A stretch of DNA of 64,000 nucleotides from Lachnospiraceae bacterium. GTDB lineage: Bacteria; Bacillota; Clostridia; Lachnospirales; Lachnospiraceae. The notes below the pieces were generated by a model. That model saw only the letters and a program-made list of their open reading frames with translations. It was not told the DNA's origin and ran no database searches. Below, one piece after another: positions 32,684-39,730 of this stretch (position 1 is the first letter of the stretch; every line of letters begins with the position of its first letter). The stretch lies in assembly GCA_017480565.1 (NCBI GenBank), contig JAFVAL010000020.1, positions 29,412-93,411 of the forward strand. The letters run 5' to 3'. The position numbers were made by a program, and so were the translations under genes.

Positions 32684-33882
32684 ACGATCAGATTTTAGCG
32701 AAAGCCGCAGCGTTTGCTGGTACGTCCTGCTACGTTTTTGACCTTGACATGTTAAAGGAACGCATCACATATCTGCGGACACATTTGCCAGAAGATGTAG
32801 CGCTTTGTTATGCCGTAAAGGCCAATCCATTCCTTGCCGGCGCACTGGATCCGGTCGTGGACCGGCTTGAGATCTGTTCTCCAGGCGAACTTGCCATCTG
32901 CAATCGCCTGCACTGCACGTCCGGCAACTATGTGATCTCCGGTGTCTATAAGACGCCCGAAGTGATGCACGATCAGTTTTACCGCTCGGGAAATGAGATC
33001 TATACGGTGGAGTCTCTTGCGCAGTATGAGCGTCTAAAAGAGATTGCGCTCAGTGCCGAAAAGCCGATGCGTCTGCTCATCCGTCTCACCAGCGGCAATC
33101 AATTTGGCCTGGCGAAACATGACCTGGAAGCGGTGCTTGTAGACGCAATGCAGGAACCTCTTCTTCATGTTCTGGGACTCCAGTTTTTCTCCGGGACGCA
33201 AAAGACCTCCATTAAGAGGCTGAAAAAAGAACTCTCTGAGCTCGATGCCTATCTCGCCGAGTTAAAAGAGCGTTTTGGCTATGAAGCCGAAGAGCTTGAG
33301 TACGGTGCCGGCCTTCCTGTCTCGTATTTTCAAAGGGATGCATACGATGAGGATGCACACCTTGCCGGTGTCTCAGAAGCGCTTAACGCGATGACATTTG
33401 CCGGAAAAATCACGTTGGAACTTGGTAGAGCCATTGCGGCAAGCTGCGGCACTTACCTAACCAAGGTAGTCGACGAGAAAACAATCGATGGTCAGAAGTT
33501 TGCGATCACCGACGGCGGTATCCACCAGCTGACCTATTACGGACAGTTCATGGCCATGAAGCACCCGTACGTCCATCTTCTTACGCCGCATCACGGTGCG
33601 CAGGAAGAAGAATGGACCATTTTCGGGTCTCTCTGCACGATCAACGATATTCTCATCAAGCGCATCCCCTTTGCAGGGCTTCGCACGGGCGATATCCTGG
33701 CGTTTGAGCGCGCCGGGGCTTACTGCGTCACGGAAGGCATTGCACTCTTCTTAAGCATAGATCTGCCGGCAGTCGTGCTTTATGAGAATGGCGCACTTAC
33801 GTTAGCAAGAAACAACACACCGACGGATGGGCTGAACACGCCCGGGGATGCACCCCTGACCATCGCTTCAGAAACGCGATAA
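32680..33882 (+). CDS. PLP-dependent fold-III decarboxylase (DAP/ornithine decarboxylase family)
   Basis: 400 residues. The alanine-racemase-like barrel carries the PLP Lys47 in YAVKANP, the substrate-side segments DRLEICSPGELAICNRL, LQFFSGTQKT (where this family usually has HIGS), LELGRAIAASCGTY, and in the C-terminal domain Cys319 in FGSLCTINDIL plus RTGDILAFERAGAYCVTEG. The Cys followed by Asp at +4 and the GAY motif match decarboxylases such as LysA, and in particular the type seen in BtrK, which decarboxylates glutamate held on a carrier protein in butirosin synthesis. Its 4-base overlap with an adenylating enzyme gene and the carrier-protein gene nearby suggest a free or carrier-bound amino acid substrate (inference). 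It could instead be a racemase-like enzyme. Confidence 0.85.
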   Translation: MNDQILAKAAAFAGTSCYVFDLDMLKERITYLRTHLPEDVALCYAVKANPFLAGALDPVVDRLEICSPGELAICNRLHCTSGNYVISGVYKTPEVMHDQFYRSGNEIYTVESLAQYERLKEIALSAEKPMRLLIRLTSGNQFGLAKHDLEAVLVDAMQEPLLHVLGLQFFSGTQKTSIKRLKKELSELDAYLAELKERFGYEAEELEYGAGLPVSYFQRDAYDEDAHLAGVSEALNAMTFAGKITLELGRAIAASCGTYLTKVVDEKTIDGQKFAITDGGIHQLTYYGQFMAMKHPYVHLLTPHHGAQEEEWTIFGSLCTINDILIKRIPFAGLRTGDILAFERAGAYCVTEGIALFLSIDLPAVVLYENGALTLARNNTPTDGLNTPGDAPLTIASETR

Positions 33883-33892
33883 AGGAACGAAT

Positions 33893-34933
33893 ATGGGAGA
33901 AGAAAGAAAACGCCAGAGGAAGCGTAAAAAGAGTATTTCCCCCCTGCCCTTCGTCATCGCAGGCCTCGCACTGGTTGTTCTGATTACGGCGTCTGTCGTG
34001 GTTGACCAGAAGCACGTCAAACAACAGCTTGCTGAAAAAGGCGAGACGCAGACCACGGAGGAAAGTACGACAAAAGATCCTGCAAAGGATACGGAATCAA
34101 CGACCAAAGAAACCGCGACGAAACCTGCGGAAACCACAACACAGCCAGAATCGACAACGGCGCCGCAGGATACCACCGCGCCGGTCATTTCCGGGACCAA
34201 GGATCTGACCGTCACCGAGGGAGATACCGTTTCCTACAAATCCGGTGTCACCGTCACCGACGATACCGATCCGGATCCACAGCTTTCCATCGATAACAGT
34301 GCGGTCAAGCTCGATACGCCCGGCACCTACGACGTCATTTACACCGCTAAGGATGCCGCAGGTAACGTCTCAACTGTGACGATTACAGTCACGGTCAAGG
34401 AAAAAGTTGTCACCGACGAGACCACAAAAAAGCTCTATGAGAAAGCAGATGCTGTGCTGGCTGATATCCTCAAGGATGACATGGACGAGGTGCACAAGTG
34501 CTACGCGATCTGGCACTGGGTGCGTACCCATGTGCCGTGGTACGGCGGCAACGTCGATCATGACCCGGTCGATCAGGCCTTAAAAGGCCTCGCTGGCAAT
34601 GCAGGCGATTGTTACACCGACACAGTCACTTATCAGGTGTTGCTGGAGCGTGCGGGATTTGAATGCATTTTCATGCAGCGCTCGCCGGGCATCGGCTACC
34701 ATTACTGGCTGATGGTTAAGATTGAAGGCAATTGGTATCACTCCGATCCCGCACCGATCTATAAAAACCAATTTGTCTGCTTCCTCGGCACGGATGCGCA
34801 GCTAAAGTGGTTTACCGATGAGATGCGGCCAAACTACTACACGCACGATACCGAAGGAATTCCGACGACGCCGGATACACCGCGCGCCACCGTCACTTAT
34901 AAGGATGGCACGTACACGTTAAACGAAGATTGA
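33893..34933 (+). CDS. Surface protein with Ig-like and transglutaminase-like domains
   Basis: 346 residues. A basic N-terminus and one membrane anchor (FVIAGLALVVLITASVVV), a Thr/Glu/Lys-rich linker (about residues 45-90), a DUF5011/HYR-like Ig fold (DLTVTEGDTVSYKSGVTVTD through TYDVIYTAKDAAGNVST) and a C-terminal transglutaminase-like core: Cys in NAGDCYTDTV, His in GYHYWLMVKI and Asp in NWYHSDPAPI give the Cys-His-Asp triad. It faces outside. In this operon it may cross-link, cleave or acylate a wall component through a thioester (inference). AAAGGA precedes the ATG; it follows the decarboxylase gene by 10 bases. Confidence 0.87.
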   Translation: MGEERKRQRKRKKSISPLPFVIAGLALVVLITASVVVDQKHVKQQLAEKGETQTTEESTTKDPAKDTESTTKETATKPAETTTQPESTTAPQDTTAPVISGTKDLTVTEGDTVSYKSGVTVTDDTDPDPQLSIDNSAVKLDTPGTYDVIYTAKDAAGNVSTVTITVTVKEKVVTDETTKKLYEKADAVLADILKDDMDEVHKCYAIWHWVRTHVPWYGGNVDHDPVDQALKGLAGNAGDCYTDTVTYQVLLERAGFECIFMQRSPGIGYHYWLMVKIEGNWYHSDPAPIYKNQFVCFLGTDAQLKWFTDEMRPNYYTHDTEGIPTTPDTPRATVTYKDGTYTLNED

Positions 34934-34954
34934 TTTAGGAGGATGAAAGGCTTT

Positions 34955-36532
34955 ATGTCTTTTGTTTCATTTACGTTCTGGGGCTTTCTGCTCCTTCTGC
35001 TTCTGCTCTACTACCTGCTGCCAAAGCGGTTCCAGTGGAAGCTCCTGTTGATCGGAAGCCTCATTTTCTATGCCTTTGCAGGCCCCAAGTACCTCATCTA
35101 CATCGTCATCACGATCTTAAGCACCTGGGGCGCGGGCGTCCTCATGCAAAAGCACTACGATGCGCAGGATGCCTACCTAAAGGCCAACAAAACCGCCCTG
35201 TCGCGTGATGAAAAGAAGGCCTACAAGGCAGCTGTGGCAAAGAAAGCACGCCTGATTCTGACGGGCTGTCTGCTTTTAAACCTGGGCATTTTAGCGGTGA
35301 TTAAGTATTCCAACTTCTTTTTGGAAAATGTCTCCGCCCTGTTTCACGCAGACCTCGGCCGGACCTCTTTTCTCCTGCCTTTAGGCATTTCCTTTTTCAT
35401 GTTCCAGAGCTTAGGCTACGCGATCGATGTCTACCGGCGCAAATATCCCGCCGAGAAAAATCTGGCCAAATCCGCCCTCTTCACCTCATTTTTCCCGCAG
35501 GTGATCCAGGGCCCGATCAGCCGCTATGACCAGCTCTCTCAAACCCTTTACGCAGAGCACGCCTTCGAGATACAAAATATCAAAGACGGTCTCTGGCGTA
35601 TCACCTGGGGTTACTTTAAAAAGCTTGTCATCGCAGACCGACTTGCCCCTGCTGTCACGGCTTTAACGAAGAGTGCCGGTGAGTATCCCGGTGTCTATGT
35701 CGTAGCGACCATCATCTTTTATGCCCTGCAGATCTACGGAGATTTCACAGGCGGTATCGACATCACGATCGGTGTGGCAAGGCTCTTTGGCATCGAAGTC
35801 ACCGAAAACTTCAACCGGCCGTTCTTTTCCAAGAACATCGCAGACTACTGGAGACGCTGGCACATCACGATGGGATCGTGGTTTCGAGATTATCTTTTCT
35901 ACCCGGTCTCGTTAAGCAAAGGCGTCCAGAAGCTCTCTAAGTGGTGCAAAGCGCATATCGGAGAGAATTTTGGCAAGAAATTGCCTCTGTATATTTCTAC
36001 AATTGTAGTATGGCTTGCCACCGGACTTTGGCACGGTGCAGCCTGGCATTTTATCGTCTGGGGAATGGTAAACTGTGTCATTTTACTCATTTCCCAGGAA
36101 ATGACACAGCTCTACCAAAAGTTTCACGAACGCTTCGCTTTCTCCAACACCAAGTATTGGGAATGGTTCATGATCGTGCGTACCTTCTTTATGATGGGCA
36201 TGATCCGCGTGCTGGATGTCTACCAGAGCGGCGCGCTCACCGCAAAAATGTTATTTAGCATTTTTACCACACCCAACTGGGGCGCGCTCTTTGACAGAAG
36301 CTTCTTATCGCTAGGCCTTTCCGGGGCAGATTATCTGGTTGTCTTTTTCGGAACCTTGGTGATCTGGATCGTCGCGCTCATCAAAGGCCGCAAACCGGTG
36401 CTCTCCTGGCTGGAAGAAAGACCGGCTGGACTGCGCTATCTATTGTTCGGGCTTCTCGTCGTCTCGATCCTGCTCTTCGGAGCCTATGGGATCGGCTATG
36501 ACGCAAGCCAGTTCATTTACAATCAATTTTAA
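34955..36532 (+). CDS. MBOAT family O-acyltransferase, DltB-like
   Basis: 525 residues, polytopic. It starts MSFVSFTFWGFLLLLLLLYY, the hallmark of AlgI/DltB-type MBOATs, and continues with LLIGSLIFYAFAGPKYLIYI. Motifs include FFPQVIQGPISRYDQL, YALQIYGDFTGGIDITIG, FNRPFFSKNIADYWRRWHIT and the catalytic His in LATGLWHGAAWHFIVWG. Such enzymes take an acyl or aminoacyl group from a cytoplasmic thioester donor and pass it to an outside acceptor polymer. It follows the transglutaminase-like gene and precedes the SGNH-like gene, the DltB-DltD order. The earlier ATG (34943) abuts the GGAGG and is not used as start. Confidence 0.95.
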   Translation: MSFVSFTFWGFLLLLLLLYYLLPKRFQWKLLLIGSLIFYAFAGPKYLIYIVITILSTWGAGVLMQKHYDAQDAYLKANKTALSRDEKKAYKAAVAKKARLILTGCLLLNLGILAVIKYSNFFLENVSALFHADLGRTSFLLPLGISFFMFQSLGYAIDVYRRKYPAEKNLAKSALFTSFFPQVIQGPISRYDQLSQTLYAEHAFEIQNIKDGLWRITWGYFKKLVIADRLAPAVTALTKSAGEYPGVYVVATIIFYALQIYGDFTGGIDITIGVARLFGIEVTENFNRPFFSKNIADYWRRWHITMGSWFRDYLFYPVSLSKGVQKLSKWCKAHIGENFGKKLPLYISTIVVWLATGLWHGAAWHFIVWGMVNCVILLISQEMTQLYQKFHERFAFSNTKYWEWFMIVRTFFMMGMIRVLDVYQSGALTAKMLFSIFTTPNWGALFDRSFLSLGLSGADYLVVFFGTLVIWIVALIKGRKPVLSWLEERPAGLRYLLFGLLVVSILLFGAYGIGYDASQFIYNQF

Positions 36533-36547
36533 AGGAGGTCCATGAAC

Positions 36548-37603
36548 ATGAAAATAAAATGGCTCAGGCCTCTGTTATTCGCGGTTCTTTTGCTTCTTAC
36601 GCTCTGGTTGTTGCAGCGTCTTACGATGCCCAAATACATCCATGAAAATGAAGAAGGCGTTCTGGCCGCCGAGTATTATGACAATGCAGGCGACAACGAT
36701 ATTCTCTTCATCGGGGACTGTGAAGTCTACTCAAACTTCTCCCCGATCACACTCTGGAAAGACTACGGCATCACCAGTGTGATCCGTGGTACGCCGCAGC
36801 AAATGATCTGGCAGTCCTACTACATGCTTGAGGATACCCTGCGTTATGAAACGCCAAAGGTGGTCGTCTTTAATGTTTACTCGATGTGTTATGACAAGTC
36901 CGAGAGCGAAGCCTACAACCGGCTTGCACTCGATGGCTTGCGCTGGTCCAAGGTCAAGGCAGACGCGGTTCGCGCCTCGATGGAAGGAAAAGAAACCTTT
37001 GCCAGTTATCTCTTTCCCCTGCTGCGGTTCCATTCCCGGTGGAAGGAGCTTGAAAAGGACGATTTCACTTACCTCTTCCGCTCCGAACAGCTTTCCCACA
37101 ACGGCTACGTGATGCGTGTCGACACCAAGCCGGTCACGACCCTGCCGCAGCCGATTCCCCTTGCAGACTATCGCTACAGTGATACCTGCTGGGGATGGCT
37201 TGACAAGATCCGGGACTGCTGCAAGGAACACGGGATCTCTTTGATCTTAATCAAGTCCCCCTCCTGCTATCCAACCTGGTATGACGAGTGGGACGCACAG
37301 ATTGCAGACTATGCTGCGGCAAATGACCTCACTTACATCAACTTCCTTGCACACCAGGAAGAAACCGGGATTGATTATACCACCGACACATACGATGCCG
37401 GACAACACCTAAACCTCTCTGGCGCTGAAAAAGCAAGCGCTTGGTTTGGCAAGATTTTAGCTGAGCAGCCTGGCGTCCTTGACCGAAGATCCGATGACCA
37501 GATCGCCTCACGCTGGCAGGAAAAGATCTTGTTTTACGAACAGATGAAAGCCTCACAGGAAAAACAATTAGAAGAAACCGGAGCCGTCACAAGCTACCGA
37601 TAA
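36548..37603 (+). CDS. SGNH/DltD-like protein with Cys in the nucleophile position
   Basis: 351 residues with one N-terminal signal anchor (LLFAVLLLLTLWLLQRL). The block-I region is ILFIGDCEVYSNFSP, where GDS/GSS-type SGNH proteins have Ser; here Cys58 stands there. Block V looks intact (TYDAGQHLNLSGAEKASAW, giving the Asp/His pair), and a VVVFNVYSMCYDKSESE stretch lies at the expected Asn block. DltD and AlgJ/AlgX-type partners of MBOATs act outside the membrane in the final acyl transfer. The Cys suggests thioester chemistry, or loss of hydrolytic function (inference). Second ATG chosen: it is 9 nt after GGAGG, the first is 3 nt. Confidence 0.8.
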   Translation: MKIKWLRPLLFAVLLLLTLWLLQRLTMPKYIHENEEGVLAAEYYDNAGDNDILFIGDCEVYSNFSPITLWKDYGITSVIRGTPQQMIWQSYYMLEDTLRYETPKVVVFNVYSMCYDKSESEAYNRLALDGLRWSKVKADAVRASMEGKETFASYLFPLLRFHSRWKELEKDDFTYLFRSEQLSHNGYVMRVDTKPVTTLPQPIPLADYRYSDTCWGWLDKIRDCCKEHGISLILIKSPSCYPTWYDEWDAQIADYAAANDLTYINFLAHQEETGIDYTTDTYDAGQHLNLSGAEKASAWFGKILAEQPGVLDRRSDDQIASRWQEKILFYEQMKASQEKQLEETGAVTSYR

Positions 37604-37622
37604 TAGAAGGAGAAGAAAGAAA

Positions 37623-38147
37623 ATGAAACGATTTGTATTTGCAGTAGTATTCACACTCATGCTCATCACCCTTGCCGCCTGCGGCAAGAAAGACGATGTC
37701 GCAGAAACCACAACAAAGCCCGCAGCTTCTGAGCAAGAAACGAAGAAAGCAGATGAAAACTGGTATTTCTTAAAAGGGGATGTCAAAATCGAGATTGGTG
37801 CGCCCGCGCAGCCGATCATTGACGCTCTTGGGGAGTATCAAAGCTCTTACGAAGCACCCAGCTGTGCCTTTGATGGCATGGATGTCGTCTACACCTATCC
37901 CGGCTTTGAAGTCTTAACCTACGTAGTCGACGGCGAAGCAAAGATCAGCGGCGTGGTCTTAAGAGACGATACCGTAGAGACCGTCGAAGGCATCTGCATC
38001 GGCTCCTCCAAGGCGGATGTCGAAACTGCTTACGGTAAACTAGAAGAAGGAGCGACCAGCCTTCAGGTTACCAAGGGCAACTGTGAGCTGCTCGTGATCC
38101 TGACAGACGATGTCGTCTCCTCCATTCAGTACCTTGTAGCGGATTAA
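37623..38147 (+). CDS. Lipoprotein, last gene of the Dlt-like operon
   Basis: 174 residues. The signal peptide ends in lipobox LAAC, followed by a Thr/Lys linker. The mature part has two similar halves built around IEIGAPAQPIIDALG and GICIGSSKADVETAYG, a pattern resembling the SmpA/BamE-like fold with its G-x-S-x-x-D-V-x-x-x-x-G turn. No family is firmly recognised. GGAG lies 7-8 nt before the ATG, and the gene follows the SGNH-like gene by 19 bases, so it belongs to the operon. It may bind or position the modified polymer outside (inference). Confidence 0.75.
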   Translation: MKRFVFAVVFTLMLITLAACGKKDDVAETTTKPAASEQETKKADENWYFLKGDVKIEIGAPAQPIIDALGEYQSSYEAPSCAFDGMDVVYTYPGFEVLTYVVDGEAKISGVVLRDDTVETVEGICIGSSKADVETAYGKLEEGATSLQVTKGNCELLVILTDDVVSSIQYLVAD

Positions 38148-38178
38148 ACCTCCATTCCGGAGTCCTTGATCTCTGCCA

Positions 38179-38409
38179 TCAGTCCTCTTCCGACAGGCGT
38201 TCAATCAACGCCCAAAGGTTTTTCGCAGAATTGAAGTTGTCTGGGACGATCTCCACCGTGGGAATCATCACATCAAAGGCATCTTCAATCTCTGCGACCA
38301 GAGAAATAATCGAGAGAGAATCTAAATATCCTCCGTCAATCAATTCGTCACATGTCTCATAATCGACGCCTGGCTTGATCTCTTCTAAGATCTCTAACAA
38401 TTCATCCAT
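38179..38409 (-). CDS. Acyl/aminoacyl carrier protein (DltC-like)
   Basis: 76 residues, an acidic four-helix carrier protein. The phosphopantetheine Ser31 is in GGYLDSLSIISLVAEIED, the DSL/M motif of carrier proteins. It starts MDELLEILEEIKPGVD with AAAGGAG 9 nt before ATG 38409. It is the only carrier protein near the DltA-like enzyme and is the expected acceptor of the activated amino acid. Oddly it is on the opposite strand, converging on the operon's last gene, with its own strong promoter, so its supply is controlled apart from the operon. A longer in-frame upstream extension lacks a ribosome site. Confidence 0.9.
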   Translation of the reverse strand: MDELLEILEEIKPGVDYETCDELIDGGYLDSLSIISLVAEIEDAFDVMIPTVEIVPDNFNSAKNLWALIERLSEED

Positions 38410-38467
38410 AGAACAACACTCCTTTCCCGTTTTCTTCGATTCCGGCTGGAATCCTTTACAATTATCT

Positions 38468-38496
38468 ATTATAATCGATGTGAAATGACTTCTCAA
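38468..38496 (-). promoter_or_regulatory. Promoter of the carrier protein gene
   Basis: TTGAGA (38491-38496), 17 nt spacer, perfect TATAAT (38468-38473). Confidence 0.85.
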
Positions 38497-38594
38497 CCGT
38501 CAAATTCTACAGTTGCAACCACCGGTTGCGCAATTGATAAGCCGGATTTCTGGTCTGCAACCCGCCTTCCGGATATACTAAAGCCGTACAAAAC

Positions 38595-38606
38595 AAAACC
38601 GGTTTT
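38595..38606. promoter_or_regulatory. Palindrome upstream of the XRE regulator gene
   Basis: AAAACCGGTTTT is a perfect 12-bp palindrome 33 bases before the start codon, and a related ACCGGT lies at about 38520. TATACT (38574-38579) precedes it. It may be an autoregulatory operator. Confidence 0.4.
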
Positions 38607-38638
38607 ACATTTACATAATCCGAATGGAGGTATGACAA

Positions 38639-39625
38639 ATGATTCTTGCAGATAAAATTATTGATTTAAGAAAAAAGAATGGCTGGTCTCAGGAAGAGCT
38701 GGCCGAGATGATGGGAGTCAGCCGACAATCCATCTCCAAATGGGAAGGTGCACAGTCGGTGCCGGATCTTGCCCGCATCGTAAAGCTCGCTGAGATCTTT
38801 GGTGTCAGCACCGATTACTTATTAAAGGATGACCTCGAACAGACCGATGTGGCCATCGTCTCACAAGAGGACTATCCGCTTCGCACCGTCACCATGGAAG
38901 AAGCGAACGCATTTTTAAACTATCGCAGCATGCTCTCCGGCCGTGTTTCCCTCGGTGTGTTCCTTTGCATCTGCTCCCCGATCCTTCTGATTATTCTGGA
39001 AGAAGCGCATGAAGCCCATCTTTTAGCCCTTTCAGAATCACAGGTAAACGGGATTGGCTTAGTCGCCATGTTTACGATGATTGCAGCCGCAGTCGCACTC
39101 TTTGTCACGGCAGGGATTCAGGGAAATCGCTTTGAATACTTAGAAGAGCTTCCTCTGGATACCCTCTACGGTGTGGACGGTCTCGTGACGGACCGCAGAG
39201 AAAAATACCAGCCGACTTATACAAGGCGTCTGACCACAGGCATCGTGCTCTGCGTCGCATCGACCATTCCGATCTTTTTAACCAGCGCACTCTTCGGAGA
39301 CCATGATCTCTATCTGTCGATTGCGGTCTGCATCCTCTTACTTCTCGTCGCGGTTGGCGTGCTCTTGATTGTACAGGTCTCCATCATCTGGGGCAGCTTC
39401 CACATTCTTCTGGAAGAGGGAGATTATTCCAGAGACCAGAAGGAAATGCGTAAAAAGCACGGTGTCTTCTCCGGCATCTACTGGGGCCTGATGACAGCCA
39501 TCTATCTGGGGCTCAGCTTTATCACAGGGCGTTGGGAGCGAACCTGGATCATCTGGCCAGTGGCAGCCGTTGCCTACGGAGCAATCTTTGGCATCGTGTC
39601 TCTGCTGCAGAAAAACAAAAACTAA
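38639..39625 (+). CDS. XRE-family regulator with C-terminal membrane domain
   Basis: 328 residues. An N-terminal helix-turn-helix ([40 protein letters not shown]) is typical of Firmicute Xre/Cro regulators, continuing [12 protein letters not shown]. From about residue 95 there are four to five hydrophobic segments ([86 protein letters not shown]), so it is a membrane-tethered DNA-binding protein. It may sense an envelope condition. GGAGG lies 8 nt before the ATG. Its targets are unknown; the palindrome upstream may be one. Confidence 0.9.
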   Translation: MILADKIIDLRKKNGWSQEELAEMMGVSRQSISKWEGAQSVPDLARIVKLAEIFGVSTDYLLKDDLEQTDVAIVSQEDYPLRTVTMEEANAFLNYRSMLSGRVSLGVFLCICSPILLIILEEAHEAHLLALSESQVNGIGLVAMFTMIAAAVALFVTAGIQGNRFEYLEELPLDTLYGVDGLVTDRREKYQPTYTRRLTTGIVLCVASTIPIFLTSALFGDHDLYLSIAVCILLLLVAVGVLLIVQVSIIWGSFHILLEEGDYSRDQKEMRKKHGVFSGIYWGLMTAIYLGLSFITGRWERTWIIWPVAAVAYGAIFGIVSLLQKNKN

Positions 39626-39644
39626 TCTATTATCTGTATCTCAT

Positions 39645-39680
39645 AAGGGGAGCGATTTACCAGAATTGCTTCCCTTTTTT
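39645..39680 (+). terminator. Terminator after the XRE gene
   Basis: Stem AAGGGGAGCGATT / AATTGCTTCCCTT around a short loop, followed by TTTTTTC. Confidence 0.8.
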
Positions 39681-39730
39681 CTTGCAATCGATTATACTAT
39701 TCCTAGTAAATCGACAAGGGGATAATCTCT

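Noticed and set aside
31163-37603. A canonical D-alanylation (dlt) operon
   Set aside because: The decarboxylase-like gene, the transglutaminase-like gene, the Cys-type SGNH protein and the displaced carrier gene do not fit the standard operon.
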